Part shown: positions 1 to 10,814 of the stretch, one piece after another
Layout of the letters: each line of letters starts with the position of its first letter
Numbering within the stretch: position 1 is the first letter of the stretch
Assembly: GCF_000248055.1 (NCBI RefSeq)
Contig: NZ_BAFC01000007.1
Span: 51,878-115,877, forward strand
Direction: 5' to 3'
Source: Gordonia sputi NBRC 100414
GTDB lineage: Bacteria; Actinomycetota; Actinomycetes; Mycobacteriales; Mycobacteriaceae
Length of the DNA: 64,000 bases
Made by a program: the position numbers and the translations under genes
Notes under the pieces: model-generated
What the model saw: only the letters and a program-made list of their open reading frames with translations
The model's database searches: none
What the model was told of the DNA's origin: nothing

Positions 1-1159
1 CCTGCTCGCAGTTGTCCAGGATCAACAGCGCGTCCCGCCCACGTAGGGCGTCGATCAATCGGTCCTGCAGATCGCCGGTCGGCGCGATGCGGGGTCGGGC
101 GTTGGTGCCGAGGTCCGACTCACCGACACCGAGCGTCGCGGCGATGGCGGGCACCACGTCGTCGTCGTTGCGGATCGGTGCGAGCGGCACGTAGTAGACC
201 GACGATCCTTCGTCGACGAGGCGGTGTCCGACGCGGTTGGCTACCCGCGTCTTGCCCACTCCGCCCGGTCCCTGGATGGTGACGACGCGATTTGCCTTCA
301 GCTGCTCGAGGATCGACGCGACGTCGCCCTCGCGTCCGATGAGGTCGCTCGTCTCCACCAGCAGACCCGCCTGCATGCTCGAGCGTCGCGGACTCGGAGC
401 GGGTCGTCGAATATCGAGTTCGCCCTCGGCGAGAAGCGCGTTGTGGAACTCGGTGATCGTCGACCCGGGGTCGACGCCCAACTCTGTCGATAGCCGACGG
501 CGCAGCGCGGCGTACACGGCGAGCGCGTCGGCGATACGTCCCTCGCCGGCAAGTGCACGCATCAGGTCAAGTGCTGCCGTTTCATCCAATGGATCACGTG
601 CACACCGTTGTTCAGCGAGCTCCCGCGCCGTCGTGTAGTCGCCGGCGTTCATCGCAACCGCGCTGCGGGCACGGTTGAGCGCGTCCTCGACGTGTCCGGC
701 TCGTGCCCGGATCTCGCCGATCAGCGGTGCGGCCTCGTCTCCGAGGTCGTCACCCGGCTCGCCCCGCCACCACGACGCGGCGTCGTCGAGCGCGGTTGCG
801 GTGCCCTGCGCGATGAGGTCGTCGACGATCTCGATGTCGGTGCGGGCGCCGACCAGGCGATACCCGCTTCCCGACGCCTCGATGCGCCCGGCTCCGAGGA
901 CGCCACGCAGTCGCGAGATCTGGGTGTGCAGCGCCGCGCCGGGTGACCGTGGCGGATCGTCGCCCCACACATCGTCGATGAGCCGCTCAGCCGAACGGGT
1001 GCGTCCACCGGCCAGCGCCAGCGATGCCAACAACCTCTTGGCGCGGATACCCGGTACCGTCACCAGATCGTCCGGCGTCACCGGCGAATCCGGCGCCGCG
1101 GACACGCCTGCGGCGACGGGACCGAGCAGACCGATCACGGTTGTTGCGGGGGCGGACAC
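1..1159 (-). CDS. AfsR/SARP-type transcriptional regulator with NB-ARC ATPase (3' part beyond window)
   Basis: Reading leftwards from a GTG at 1159 (in-frame stop 12 nt upstream), the frame stays open for 386 codons to the window edge. The N-terminal ~90 residues look like an OmpR/SARP winged helix (LHTQISRLRG is the typical recognition-helix region). Residues ~95-245 look like a bacterial transcriptional activator domain of TPR-like helices (LDETAALDLMRALAGEGR, then LGVDPG). A nucleotide-binding domain begins near residue 275, with Walker A GPGGVGKT at ~297-304 and a Walker B-like LLILDNCEQ at the edge. Proteins of this build are ATP-dependent activators, often with C-terminal TPRs; the target is not predictable. 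It is divergent from the SRPBCC gene at 1251. Family confidence is high; the start could also be a GTG seven codons further in. Confidence 0.85.
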   Translation of the reverse strand, partial: MSAPATTVIGLLGPVAAGVSAAPDSPVTPDDLVTVPGIRAKRLLASLALAGGRTRSAERLIDDVWGDDPPRSPGAALHTQISRLRGVLGAGRIEASGSGYRLVGARTDIEIVDDLIAQGTATALDDAASWWRGEPGDDLGDEAAPLIGEIRARAGHVEDALNRARSAVAMNAGDYTTARELAEQRCARDPLDETAALDLMRALAGEGRIADALAVYAALRRRLSTELGVDPGSTITEFHNALLAEGELDIRRPAPSPRRSSMQAGLLVETSDLIGREGDVASILEQLKANRVVTIQGPGGVGKTRVANRVGHRLVDEGSSVYYVPLAPIRNDDDVVPAIAATLGVGESDLGTNARPRIAPTGDLQDRLIDALRGRDALLILDNCEQ

Positions 1160-1250
1160 TGTGCCAGATTAGCCCCCGCCGTACTCGGCACGAGTGCCCG
1201 CGCTGGACGTATCGCCGAAAGACTGTGCGGCGCCGTGCTTGAATGGCACG

Positions 1251-1766
1251 ATGGCGCGCAGCTACGCACTCAACTCGTTCGATCTCGACTTCTTCGACAC
1301 GGCACCGGTGAGCTATCGCATCGACGTCCACCTGCCGGTCACGCCCGAACGCGCGTGGGCAGAACTGACGCGCCAGCACACACTCGACTGGTGCCGGGCG
1401 ATCAAAGGCATCGAGTTCACTTCGCCACCGCCGTACGGAGTGGGCACGACCCGTCGGGCCAAACTCGGTCTGGGCGTCGCACTCTCCGAGTACTTCTTCG
1501 ACTGGGTCGAGGAGCCAGGAGAACACCACTACCGCAACGCATTTCGCGGAGAATCGGTGACCGTACCCGGCCTGTCGCGGTTCGGCGAACTGACCGAGGT
1601 CAGCAGCGCCGACGTCGGCTGCCGACTCGTGTGGCGCTTCGCTCTCGAACTCGCGACCGGAGCCAAGCCCGTCAGGCTGTTCAGTGCACCGACGGCGGCG
1701 TCGGTGTTCAAGACGGTCGAAACCGACACCCTGCGTCACTTCTCGACGCTGCGCCCACAGGTCTGA
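1251..1766 (+). CDS. SRPBCC/START-fold small protein
   Basis: 171 residues when started at the ATG at 1251. The sequence has the START/Bet v1 layout: a first strand with VHLPVTPERAWAELT, a helix-containing WCRAIKGIEF, then repeated strands (GTTRRAKLGLG, HYRNAFRGES, LVWRFALEL) and a long C-terminal helix (FKTVETDTLRHFS). Such proteins bind hydrophobic ligands or act as polyketide cyclase-like proteins; no catalytic residues can be named. The ATG is preceded 6 nt upstream by a -10-like TTGAAT (1239-1244), which fits a leaderless start; a GTG at 1194 in frame is the alternative. It is divergent from the SARP-type regulator, which might control it (inference only). Confidence 0.7.
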   Translation: MARSYALNSFDLDFFDTAPVSYRIDVHLPVTPERAWAELTRQHTLDWCRAIKGIEFTSPPPYGVGTTRRAKLGLGVALSEYFFDWVEEPGEHHYRNAFRGESVTVPGLSRFGELTEVSSADVGCRLVWRFALELATGAKPVRLFSAPTAASVFKTVETDTLRHFSTLRPQV

Positions 1767-1788
1767 TCCGACGCCGCTCGCCGGACCG

Positions 1789-2985
1789 TCAGCGCAGGAA
1801 GCCTGCGTCGGCGAGCGCTGTGCGCACAGCCTCCTGGTGTTCTGCGCCCCTGGTCTCGGCGCTGACCGTCACCTGCACCTCGCCGAGCTGCAGGTCGTCG
1901 GCGACACGCGAATGCACGACGTCGACGACGCTCGCCCCCTGCTCACGCAGTAGTTCGAGCAGCGAGATGAGACCACCCGGGCGGTCGGGGATGGTGGCGG
2001 TCACGGTCAAGAAGCGACCGGACGCGGTGAGTCCCGCCGTCGTCACGTGGCTGAGCACGAGGGGGTCGATATTCCCGCCGGAGGTGACGACGCAGATCGG
2101 TCCCGGCAGATCGAGATCGAGACTCATCAGCGCGGCAACGCCCGCGGCGCCCGCGGGTTCGACGAGCAACTTCGCGCGTTCGAGCAGCAGGAGCAGCGCG
2201 GTGGCCAACTGCGCCTCGTCGACGGTGACCACCTCGTCGACGAGCTCACGAACGTGCGCGAACGGAACGTCGCCGGGCAGCGCGACGGCGATACCGTCGG
2301 CCATCGTCGACATGTGCGTCGCCGCGACGGGCATGTCCTCCTGCAGCGACGTCGGCCATGCCGCCGCCTGCGCCGCCTGCACACCGACGATCCGCACGCC
2401 GGGGCGCCTGGCCTTGACCGCAGCGGCGATCCCGGCGAGCAGCCCACCCCCGCCGAGCGGGACGACGATGGAACCGACGTCGGGCATCTGCTCACAGATC
2501 TCGACTCCGACGGTCGCCTGCCCCGCCACGATGTCGCGATGGTCGAACGGGTGGATCAGCGTCGCTCCGGTCTCGTCGGCGAAAGCTCGTGCGGCGACCA
2601 GTGATTCGTCGATCGTCTCACCGACGAGCACGACCTCGGCCCCATATGCCTTGGTGGCGGCCAACTTCGGCAGGGCGGCACCCACCGGCATGTAGACGCG
2701 CGAGGTGATGCCCAGGTGCGCGGCCGACCACGCCACGCCCTGCGCGTGGTTGCCCGCGCTGGCCGCGACGACACCCGCCGCGCGCTCGTCGGGCGTGAGC
2801 CGCGAGATCCGGTAGAACGCACCGCGCGGCTTGAACGATCCTGTGCGCTGCAGGTTCTCGCACTTGAGCCAGACGTCGGAGCCGCTGCGCTCGGACAACA
2901 CCCGCGACGCCACCATCGGTGTGCGGCGCATCACCGGCGCCAACACCACCGCGGCGGCGTCGATCTCGGACTGTGTGATCAGCAT
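1789..2985 (-). CDS. ilvA: Threonine ammonia-lyase (threonine dehydratase)
   Basis: 398 residues, cytosolic PLP enzyme converting L-threonine to 2-oxobutyrate and ammonia, the first committed step to isoleucine. The PLP lysine is in RTGSFKPRGA (Lys52 from the ATG at 2985), the substrate loop is SAGNHAQG, and the glycine-rich phosphate cup is PLGGGGLLAG. The C-terminal ~70 residues (ITVTATIPDRPGG onwards) are one ACT domain, so this is the shorter, single-ACT form rather than the two-ACT E. coli IlvA; single ACT domains usually mediate valine/isoleucine feedback. It is the last gene of a cbs-metB-ilvA run, 75 nt after metB. A TTG four codons upstream (2997) is a less likely start. Confidence 0.93.
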   Translation of the reverse strand: MLITQSEIDAAAVVLAPVMRRTPMVASRVLSERSGSDVWLKCENLQRTGSFKPRGAFYRISRLTPDERAAGVVAASAGNHAQGVAWSAAHLGITSRVYMPVGAALPKLAATKAYGAEVVLVGETIDESLVAARAFADETGATLIHPFDHRDIVAGQATVGVEICEQMPDVGSIVVPLGGGGLLAGIAAAVKARRPGVRIVGVQAAQAAAWPTSLQEDMPVAATHMSTMADGIAVALPGDVPFAHVRELVDEVVTVDEAQLATALLLLLERAKLLVEPAGAAGVAALMSLDLDLPGPICVVTSGGNIDPLVLSHVTTAGLTASGRFLTVTATIPDRPGGLISLLELLREQGASVVDVVHSRVADDLQLGEVQVTVSAETRGAEHQEAVRTALADAGFLR

Positions 2986-3060
2986 GATGAGCGTCAACGT
3001 ACGCGGTCGCGATGCCTCACGCAGCGCAACCTCCGACGGTCCCGGATCTGGCGGTCGGCC

Positions 3061-4215
3061 CTACTGCAGCGCCTGCTCCAGGTCGGCGAGGATGTCGTCG
3101 ATGTCTTCGATGCCGACCGAGAGACGCACCAGGTTCTCGGGGACCTCGAGCAACGACCCGGCGGTCGACGCGTGGGTCATCGCACCGGGATGCTCGATCA
3201 GCGATTCGACGCCGCCCAGCGACTCGGCGAGGGTGAACACCTCGGTGCGCGCGCAGAACTTCTTGGCGTCCTCGATGCCGCCGGACACCAACACCGAGAC
3301 CATCCCGCCGAAGCGCTTCATCTGCTTGGCGGCGACCTCGTATCCGGGATGCGAGGGATCGCCCGGGTACAGCACGCGCTCGATCTTGTCGTGACGGTTG
3401 AGGTACTCGGCGACCTTCTCGGCGTTGTCGCAATGCCGCTCCATGCGGACCGCGAGCGTTTTGATGCCGCGCATCGTCAGGTAGGCATCGAACGGCCCCG
3501 GTACAGCGCCCGCACCGTTCTGCAGGAACGCGATGTCGGAGTCGAGTTGCTCGTCGTCGGTGACCAGCGCGCCACCGACGACGTCGGAGTGTCCGCCGAG
3601 GTACTTGGTGGTGGAGTGCAGCACGACGTCGGCGCCCAGCTCCAGCGGACGCTGCAGGTACGCCGTCGCAAAGGTGTTGTCCACCACCAGTTTTGCCTTC
3701 GCCTCGTGCGCGACCTCACCGAGTCGGGCGATGTCGCCGACGTTCAGCAGCGGATTGGTCGGCGTTTCGACCCACACGAGTTTGGTCTTCGGGGTGATCG
3801 CCGCGCGCACCGCGTCGATGTCGCTGACCGGCGCCACCGAGTAGTCGATGCCCCACTGCGTGAAGACCTTGTCGATCAGCCGGAAGGTGCCGCCGTAGGC
3901 GTCGTTCGGGATCACGAGGTGGTCGCCGGGACGCAGCGATGCGCGCAGCAGCGCGTCGGTCGCAGCCATGCCGGAGGAGAAACCGCGTCCGTAGGTGCCG
4001 CCCTCGATCGCGGCGATGTTCGCCTCGAGCACGCGACGCGTCGGATTTCCGGTACGCGCGTACTCGAATCCGTCACGCAGACCGCCGACGCCGTCCTGTG
4101 CGAACGTCGAACTCGCGTAGACCGGGACGTTCACCGCGCCGGTCTGCGGGTCGGGGTCGTAGCCTGCGTGGATGGCTTCGGTGGAAAAGCCGCGTGGACG
4201 CTGATACTTCTTCAC
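3061..4215 (-). CDS. metB: Cystathionine gamma-synthase / Cys-Met metabolism PLP enzyme
   Basis: 384 residues, GTG start at 4215 with a GAGGAG box 7 nt upstream. It is a Cys/Met-metabolism PLP enzyme: PLP lysine in LHSTTKYLGGHSDV, the YARTGNPTRRVLE segment near the N terminus that contacts the cofactor of the neighbouring subunit, and FSSGMAATDALL. MetB condenses O-acyl-homoserine with cysteine to give cystathionine; the same fold also gives cystathionine gamma-lyase, and sequence alone does not separate the two cleanly. Directly downstream of cbs (33 nt), as in the mycobacterial cbs...metB neighbourhood, it could serve forward or reverse transsulfuration. Length is normal for the family. Confidence 0.9.
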   Translation of the reverse strand: MKKYQRPRGFSTEAIHAGYDPDPQTGAVNVPVYASSTFAQDGVGGLRDGFEYARTGNPTRRVLEANIAAIEGGTYGRGFSSGMAATDALLRASLRPGDHLVIPNDAYGGTFRLIDKVFTQWGIDYSVAPVSDIDAVRAAITPKTKLVWVETPTNPLLNVGDIARLGEVAHEAKAKLVVDNTFATAYLQRPLELGADVVLHSTTKYLGGHSDVVGGALVTDDEQLDSDIAFLQNGAGAVPGPFDAYLTMRGIKTLAVRMERHCDNAEKVAEYLNRHDKIERVLYPGDPSHPGYEVAAKQMKRFGGMVSVLVSGGIEDAKKFCARTEVFTLAESLGGVESLIEHPGAMTHASTAGSLLEVPENLVRLSVGIEDIDDILADLEQALQ

Positions 4216-4248
4216 GTGAGAACTCCTCGCTGAGTGGTGATCTGGACG

Positions 4249-5649
<1,401 letters not shown>

Positions 5650-5698
5650 ACCCCTATGGTCCCAGAGCGTCGCAAGCCGTCCACATTCGACTTGCCGC

Positions 5699-5704
5699 TA
5701 AGCT
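5699..5704 (+). promoter_or_regulatory. -10 box of the SGNH hydrolase gene (leaderless)
   Basis: TAAGCT lies 7 nt before the GTG at 5712, so transcription should begin at or next to the start codon. No convincing -35 is seen. Confidence 0.5.
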
Positions 5705-5711
5705 GGGACGC

Positions 5712-6632
5712 GTGTCCGATTCGCGTCACGTCCTCCGCGATGTCGGTGCCGCAGCGACCGCGACGGCCGCAGGGGCCGGCGCCACGTGGGCGGCATACAA
5801 CGTGCTGGTCTGGCAGGCGCAACAAGCCAGAACCACCATCCCGCACCGCACCGACAACGCCCCGAACGGCGACGGCATCTACCTCCCCGACGGCGGCGAA
5901 CCGCTACGCGTCACCCGCGACACCCCTGCCGATCTGCACCTGACGGTGTTCGGCGATTCGACGGCCGCGGGACTCGGCGTCGAATCGGCAGACGACACCC
6001 CCGGCGTGCGCGTCGCCCGTCGCGTCGCGGCCGACACCGGTCGGGTCATCCGCTACAGCAACAAGGCCATCGTCGGCGCGACGTCGAAGGGCCTCGGCGC
6101 GCAGATCGACGCGATGTTGATCGCGGGACATCGACCCGACGTCGCGGTCATCCTGGTCGGCGCCAACGACGTGACCGCCACCAATGGCATCCGGGCGTCG
6201 GCGAATCGTCTGGGCGCCGCCGTCCGCCGACTGCGCGAGACCGGCGCCGTGGTCGTCGTCGGTACCTGCCCCGACTTCGGCGTGATCACCGCGATCCCGC
6301 AGCCGCTGCGGTCGGTGCTGCGTATCTGGGGCCTGCGGCTTGCCGCCCGCCAGCAGTCAGCGGTGCGCAGCGCGGGAGGCGTCGCCGTTCCGCTGGCCGA
6401 TCTGCTCTCCGAGGAGTTCAAGGCGAAGCCCGATCACATGTTCTCGCCCGACCACTTCCACCCGTCCGCGGCCGGATACGAGCTCGCCGCGGCGATCCTC
6501 ACTCCCCCTGTCCTCGAGGAGATCGGCGAGTGGGGACCGGCACCGCTGCCCGAGCCCCCCGAGATCTCGGAGACCGTGCCCGCCAGCAAATTCATGTCCC
6601 GCCTGCTGCGGCGCGCACGGACCGTCGAATGA
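5712..6632 (+). CDS. SGNH/GDSL-family lipase-esterase, membrane-anchored or exported
   Basis: 306 residues from the GTG at 5712, which is preceded 7 nt upstream by TAAGCT. A hydrophobic N-terminal segment (residues ~11-35, Ala/Gly-rich) could be a signal-anchor. Block I is [11 protein letters not shown] with nucleophile Ser83; block III is VGANDVT; block V is the DxxH pair in [13 protein letters not shown]. The enzyme should hydrolyse acyl or acetyl esters at the cell surface; the substrate is unknown. Its place beside cbs matches the mycobacterial neighbourhood in which an exported GDSL-type protein is divergent from cbs. The stop overlaps the pxpA start (ATGA), so the two are co-translated. 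The in-frame upstream GTG at 5604 would run into cbs and is rejected. Confidence 0.85.
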   Translation: MSDSRHVLRDVGAAATATAAGAGATWAAYNVLVWQAQQARTTIPHRTDNAPNGDGIYLPDGGEPLRVTRDTPADLHLTVFGDSTAAGLGVESADDTPGVRVARRVAADTGRVIRYSNKAIVGATSKGLGAQIDAMLIAGHRPDVAVILVGANDVTATNGIRASANRLGAAVRRLRETGAVVVVGTCPDFGVITAIPQPLRSVLRIWGLRLAARQQSAVRSAGGVAVPLADLLSEEFKAKPDHMFSPDHFHPSAAGYELAAAILTPPVLEEIGEWGPAPLPEPPEISETVPASKFMSRLLRRARTVE

Positions 6633-7387
6633 CGCACATCGATCTCAACAGCGACGTCGGCGAGTCGTTCGGCCGCTGGGAGCTCGGCGACGACGACGCC
6701 GTGCTCGAGGTGGTCACCAGCGCCAACGTTGCGTGCGGTTTTCACGCGGGCGATCCGAGTACGTTGGCACGAACATGTCGCAGCGCACTCGCGAACGGTG
6801 TCCGCATCGGCGCACAGGTCAGCTATCGGGACCTCGCGGGCTTCGGTCGGCGATTCGTCGACGCCACGCAGATCGAGTTGACCGACGACGTCGTCTACCA
6901 GATCGGCGGACTGCAGGCCATTGCTCGCGCCGCTGGCGGCACGGTCAGCTACGTCAAGCCACATGGGGCGCTGTACAACACGGCCGTTCACCACGACGTG
7001 CACGCGCGTGCCGTGGTCGAAGCGATAGCCGCGGTCGACCCGCACCTCCCCGTACTCGGCTTGCCGGGTTCGCGGCTGCTCGAGATCGCCAGAGATCGCG
7101 GAATCCCCACCGTCCGAGAAGCTTTCGCCGATCGGGCGTACCACTCCGACGGCACCTTGGTCTCCCGACGTGAACCGGGCGCAGTCCTCGACGATCCCGC
7201 GGTGGTCGCCGGGCGGGTGATGCGCATGGTCTCCGATGGCGTCGTCGACTCCATCGACGGCGACACGATACGCATCGACGTCGACTCCGTGTGCCTGCAT
7301 GGCGACAGTCCAGCCGCTGTCGCGATGGCGGTGGCAACCCGTGAACTGCTGACCTCCGAGGGCATCGAGATCACGCCGTTCACGTGA
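6629..7387 (+). CDS. pxpA: 5-oxoprolinase subunit A (LamB/YcsF family)
   Basis: 252 residues, normal for PxpA. The family opens with [14 protein letters not shown], followed by [21 protein letters not shown] and VCLHGDSP, all conserved metal/substrate-binding segments. PxpA works with PxpB and PxpC to hydrolyse 5-oxoproline to glutamate using ATP. PxpB/PxpC are not seen next to it; the next gene is an MFS pump on the other strand whose 3' end overlaps by 8 nt. It starts inside the stop codon of the SGNH hydrolase (ATGA). The partners must lie elsewhere or the protein has been recruited to another amidase role (inference). Confidence 0.9.
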   Translation: MTHIDLNSDVGESFGRWELGDDDAVLEVVTSANVACGFHAGDPSTLARTCRSALANGVRIGAQVSYRDLAGFGRRFVDATQIELTDDVVYQIGGLQAIARAAGGTVSYVKPHGALYNTAVHHDVHARAVVEAIAAVDPHLPVLGLPGSRLLEIARDRGIPTVREAFADRAYHSDGTLVSRREPGAVLDDPAVVAGRVMRMVSDGVVDSIDGDTIRIDVDSVCLHGDSPAAVAMAVATRELLTSEGIEITPFT

Positions 7388-8771
7388 GCGCAGGCCGCGA
7401 CGGCAGCATCAGCGCGAGCACGGCGCCCACCAGCGCGAACACCACCGACCACCAGAACGCCGCGGAGAAACCTGCTGCCACGGAGGCAGCCGACATGACC
7501 ACGACGGCGAGGATCGCGGTACCGAAGGAGCCGCCGAGTTGCTGGGTGATCCGGGTGAGCATGCTGGTGTCCTGACGCGCGGAGTCGGGGACGCCGATGA
7601 AGCCTGCGGCCATGATCGGCGACAACAGCAACCCGAGCCCGAGGCCACGGAACAGCAGGGCGATCATCAACCAGATCATCGAGGTTCCCGCATCGGCGAA
7701 CGCGAACGGCACGGTCGCGGCAGCCACGATCACGAACCCGCACGCCGCCACCCAGCGTCCGCCGAACCGGTCGGTCAACTTACCCGCCAGCCCGCGGGTC
7801 ACGAATGCTCCGACGCCCTGCGGGATCAGATAGAGCGCCGCCCGGAGTACCGAATCGCCGAACACCTGCTGAAAGAACAAGGGCAGCAGGAACATTGCCC
7901 CGAACGATGCGATGCCGAACGCGAACAGTCCGGCCGACGACGCGGCAACTGCGCGATGAGCAAGAATCCGGATATCGACGATCCCCTGGCGCGCAAACAC
8001 CAGGCTGCGCACCACGAACACTCCCAGCGCGATCACGCCCACCGCCAGCGGAATCATCACGCTCTGACTGACGAAGCCCGCGTGGGCGTTGGAGAGTCCG
8101 AGCAGGATCAGCGCCAAACCCGGTGCGAGAAGCAGTAATCCGACGACATCGAGGTGAGCGTGGTGCTCGTCGGCGCCGCGGGTGCGGTCGTCGTCGGGGA
8201 TACGCCGCGCGAGGTAGAGCGCGACCGCCACGATCGGGACGTTGATCAGAAAGAGCCACCGCCAGTTGAGCCAGTTCAGGATCACGCCGCCGAGCACGGG
8301 ACCCAGGATCGGCCCCAGCGCGGTCGGCATCGACACCAGAGCGATGACCTGTCCGAGCGCCACTCCACGACTCGCCGACACCAGGATCGACATCATCAGC
8401 GGCATGATCAGTCCGGCGCCGAGGCCCTGTAGAACGCGAAATGCGATGAGCGACGGGGCATCCCATGCCATTGCGCACAGGATCGAGCCGAGCAGGAAGA
8501 TCAGCAGCCCCGCGATCCAGGCGACGCGTGACCCGAATCGCGTTGCCGCCCAACCCGCCAACGGCACCGCGACGGCGAGCGCCAGCAGGTATCCGGTACT
8601 GACCCACTGGATCGTCGACACCGGAACGTCGAGGTCTCGGCCGAGCGTCTCGAGCGCGATGGTGGTGATCGTGGTGTCGAGAATCGGTGCGATCAGACCG
8701 ATGATCACAGCCCATGCGACACGACGCGTCGCAGGATCGATGGTCTGCGCCGGGGACGCTGTTGCCGCCAT
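7380..8771 (-). CDS. MFS drug efflux transporter, DHA2 (EmrB/QacA) type
   Basis: 463 residues with roughly 14 hydrophobic segments, the number typical of DHA2 exporters. The motif after TM2 is [10 protein letters not shown], the motif A region of the MFS, and TM5 carries [14 protein letters not shown], the motif C of drug/proton antiporters. A cytoplasmic loop after TM6 ([12 protein letters not shown]) is acidic and His-rich. ATG at 8771 has an AAAGGGG box 5 nt upstream. It is divergent from a TetR gene, the standard arrangement for a substrate-inducible pump, with a palindrome over its own -10. The substrate cannot be named. Confidence 0.9.
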   Translation of the reverse strand: MAATASPAQTIDPATRRVAWAVIIGLIAPILDTTITTIALETLGRDLDVPVSTIQWVSTGYLLALAVAVPLAGWAATRFGSRVAWIAGLLIFLLGSILCAMAWDAPSLIAFRVLQGLGAGLIMPLMMSILVSASRGVALGQVIALVSMPTALGPILGPVLGGVILNWLNWRWLFLINVPIVAVALYLARRIPDDDRTRGADEHHAHLDVVGLLLLAPGLALILLGLSNAHAGFVSQSVMIPLAVGVIALGVFVVRSLVFARQGIVDIRILAHRAVAASSAGLFAFGIASFGAMFLLPLFFQQVFGDSVLRAALYLIPQGVGAFVTRGLAGKLTDRFGGRWVAACGFVIVAAATVPFAFADAGTSMIWLMIALLFRGLGLGLLLSPIMAAGFIGVPDSARQDTSMLTRITQQLGGSFGTAILAVVVMSAASVAAGFSAAFWWSVVFALVGAVLALMLPSRPALT

Positions 8772-8800
8772 GGGAACCCCTTTAAGAATCAGTTGTGTAT

Positions 8801-8818
8801 CCTATTTCCGACGATAGG
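8801..8818. promoter_or_regulatory. Candidate TetR operator between MFS pump and TetR gene
   Basis: An inverted repeat CCTAT-8-ATAGG covers the -10 box of the MFS gene (TAGGAT, complement of 8799-8804) and lies 9 nt upstream of the TetR -10 (TAAGAT, 8828-8833). Binding here would repress the pump and probably the regulator. Confidence 0.45.
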
Positions 8819-8827
8819 CCGGCGCGA

Positions 8828-8833
8828 TAAGAT
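8828..8833 (+). promoter_or_regulatory. -10 box of the TetR gene (leaderless)
   Basis: TAAGAT is followed by 6 nt and then the GTG start at 8840; no Shine-Dalgarno sequence fits in between. Confidence 0.5.
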
Positions 8834-8839
8834 GCGCAA

Positions 8840-9469
8840 GTGGATCTTGAACACCAGGACGCCAACCCCACACGACGCCGCGGCGCCGAACTCGAGGCCG
8901 CCATCCTCGACGCCGCGTGGGAGCAACTGCTCGACCGCGGCTACTCGGGGCTGACCTTCGAGGCCGTCGCCGAACGAGCCGGAACCAGCAGGCCCGTGCT
9001 CTATCGCCGGTGGGCAACACGCGGCGACCTGCTGCGCGCCGCGATCTCCCATCGTGGGCGGCAGGTCGAGGTCGTCGTACCCGACACCGGAAATCTGCGT
9101 GACGACGTCCTCGAAGCGCTGCGCGACATGAACGACACTCGCGCCGATTTCGTGGTCATGATGGCGTCGAGTCTCGGCGAGTACTTCGCCGAAGGCGGCA
9201 CCACCCCGCGTGAGGTTCGCGCGCTGTTCATCGGCGATCGTGCGTCGACCATGGCCACCATCGTCGAACGTGCGATCGCTCGGGGCGAGGTGAACCCGGC
9301 ACATGTGACCGAGCGGGCCATCACTCTGCCTGCCGACCTCTATCGCTACGAGGTACTCATGTCCCTGAAACCCGTGTCCGACGACGTCCTGCGCACCATC
9401 GTCGACGACGTCTTCTTGCCTCTCGTCCAACCGGATACCGCATCGAAGGCTCCGCGCTCCGACGAGTGA
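8840..9469 (+). CDS. TetR-family repressor, divergent from the MFS pump
   Basis: 209 residues from GTG 8840. The helix-turn-helix is at residues ~15-60: AAILDAAWEQLLDRGYSGLT, then FEAVAERAGTSRPVLYRRW, the typical TetR N-terminal half. The C-terminal ~140 residues are the ligand/dimer domain and resemble the TetR_C_11-like group, with LVMMASSLGEYF-type helices. The divergent pump and intergenic palindrome suggest it represses the pump. The leaderless -10 (TAAGAT) supports the GTG start. Confidence 0.88.
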   Translation: MDLEHQDANPTRRRGAELEAAILDAAWEQLLDRGYSGLTFEAVAERAGTSRPVLYRRWATRGDLLRAAISHRGRQVEVVVPDTGNLRDDVLEALRDMNDTRADFVVMMASSLGEYFAEGGTTPREVRALFIGDRASTMATIVERAIARGEVNPAHVTERAITLPADLYRYEVLMSLKPVSDDVLRTIVDDVFLPLVQPDTASKAPRSDE

Positions 9470-9516
9470 CAAATCCGGCTCATCTGACATCCGAGCTGTC
9501 CAGTAACGTGTTTCAC

Positions 9517-10740
9517 ATGCCTGAAGCTGTCATCGTTGCCCATGCCCGCTCCCCGATCGGCCGTGCCGGAAAGGGATCCCTCAAAGACGTTCGTCCCGAC
9601 GAACTCTCTCGCCAGATCGTCACCGCACTTCTCGCCAAGGTCCCCGAGCTCGACCCCAAGGAAATCGAAGACATCCACTGGGGAATCGGCCAGCCCGGCG
9701 GCCAGGGCGGCTACAACATCGCCCGCGTGCTCGGCGTCGAACTCGGCTTCGACCACATCCCCGGCGTCACCGTGAACCGCTACTGCTCGTCGTCGTTGCA
9801 GACCACCCGCATGGCCCTGCACGCCATCAAGGCAGGCGAGGGTGACGTGTTCATCTCCGGTGGCGTCGAGAGCGTGTCGAGCTTCGCCGTCTCCGGCGGC
9901 GCCGACGGTGCGCCCGATTCCAAGAACCCGCTGTTCGACGAGGCGCTGGCCCGCACCGAACGCTCCGCCGAGGGCGGCGCTCCCGCGTGGCACGATCCCC
10001 GCGAAGACGGCCTGATCCCCGACGTCTACATCGCGATGGGTCAGACCGCCGAGAACGTCGCGAGCTTCACCGGCATCTCGCGTGAGGACCAGGACCACTG
10101 GGGCGTGCGCAGCCAGAACCGCGCAGAAGAGGCCATCAAGGCCGGATTCTTCGAGCGCGAGATCGACCCGATCACGCTCGCCGACGGCACCGTCGTCAGC
10201 ACCGACGACGGCCCCCGACCGGGCACGACCTACGAGAAGATCTCGCAGCTCAAGCCCGTCTTCCGCCCCGACGGCACCATCACCGCCGGCAACGCCTGCC
10301 CGCTGAACGACGGCGCGGCCGCGCTGGTCATCATGAGCGACACCAAGGCAAAGGAACTCGGCCTGACCCCGCTCGCCCGCGTCGTCGCCACCGCCGCGAC
10401 CGGACTCTCACCCGAGATCATGGGCCTCGGCCCCATCGAGGCCGTCCGCAAGGTGCTTCGTGTCGCGGGTAAGTCGATCTCCGACATCGACCTGTTCGAG
10501 ATCAACGAGGCATTCGCCGTGCAGGTCATCGGTTCGGCAAACGAGCTCGGCATCGACCACGACAAGCTGAACGTGTCCGGCGGCGCCATCGCGCTCGGCC
10601 ACCCCTTCGGCATGACCGGTGCGCGTATCACCACCACGCTGCTCAACAACCTGCAGACCTACGACAAGACGTTCGGCATCGAGACGATGTGCGTCGGCGG
10701 TGGCCAGGGCATGGCGATGGTGCTCGAGCGCCTGAGCTGA
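9517..10740 (+). CDS. Acetyl-CoA acetyltransferase / 3-ketoacyl-CoA thiolase
   Basis: 407 residues from the ATG at 9517. The nucleophile is Cys90 in VNRYCSSSLQTT, the His of the active site is in GGAIALGHPFGMTGAR, and the second Cys is in MCVGGGQGMA. Thiolases cleave 3-ketoacyl-CoA in beta-oxidation or condense acetyl-CoA. Length and neighbourhood (near cbs and the GDSL protein) match mycobacterial FadA3-type thiolases (recalled synteny, not checked). The gene lies 47 nt after the TetR gene; an upstream in-frame start at 9466 would overlap TetR and lacks thiolase similarity in its first 17 codons. A strong hairpin follows. Confidence 0.92.
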   Translation: MPEAVIVAHARSPIGRAGKGSLKDVRPDELSRQIVTALLAKVPELDPKEIEDIHWGIGQPGGQGGYNIARVLGVELGFDHIPGVTVNRYCSSSLQTTRMALHAIKAGEGDVFISGGVESVSSFAVSGGADGAPDSKNPLFDEALARTERSAEGGAPAWHDPREDGLIPDVYIAMGQTAENVASFTGISREDQDHWGVRSQNRAEEAIKAGFFEREIDPITLADGTVVSTDDGPRPGTTYEKISQLKPVFRPDGTITAGNACPLNDGAAALVIMSDTKAKELGLTPLARVVATAATGLSPEIMGLGPIEAVRKVLRVAGKSISDIDLFEINEAFAVQVIGSANELGIDHDKLNVSGGAIALGHPFGMTGARITTTLLNNLQTYDKTFGIETMCVGGGQGMAMVLERLS

Positions 10741-10756
10741 CCAGACCCCATCACAG

Positions 10757-10798
10757 CACCGCGGCCCCGCACTCCACGAAGAGTGCGGGGCCGCGGTG
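10757..10798. terminator. Bidirectional terminator hairpin
   Basis: A perfect 18-bp stem (10757-10774 with 10781-10798) and a 6-nt loop lie between the convergent thiolase and Bax-inhibitor genes. There is no long U tract, as is usual in actinobacteria. Confidence 0.85.
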
Positions 10799-10814
10799 TA
10801 TCTGAGGGGGCGAA

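Noticed and set aside
2716..4233. Long plus-strand open frames of several hundred codons (e.g. 505 codons here, 569 codons at 4234-5943) opposite cbs/metB/ilvA
   Set aside because: They run antisense to clearly conserved PLP enzymes, are rich in Arg/Gly/His and have no domain pattern; typical shadows in high-GC DNA.
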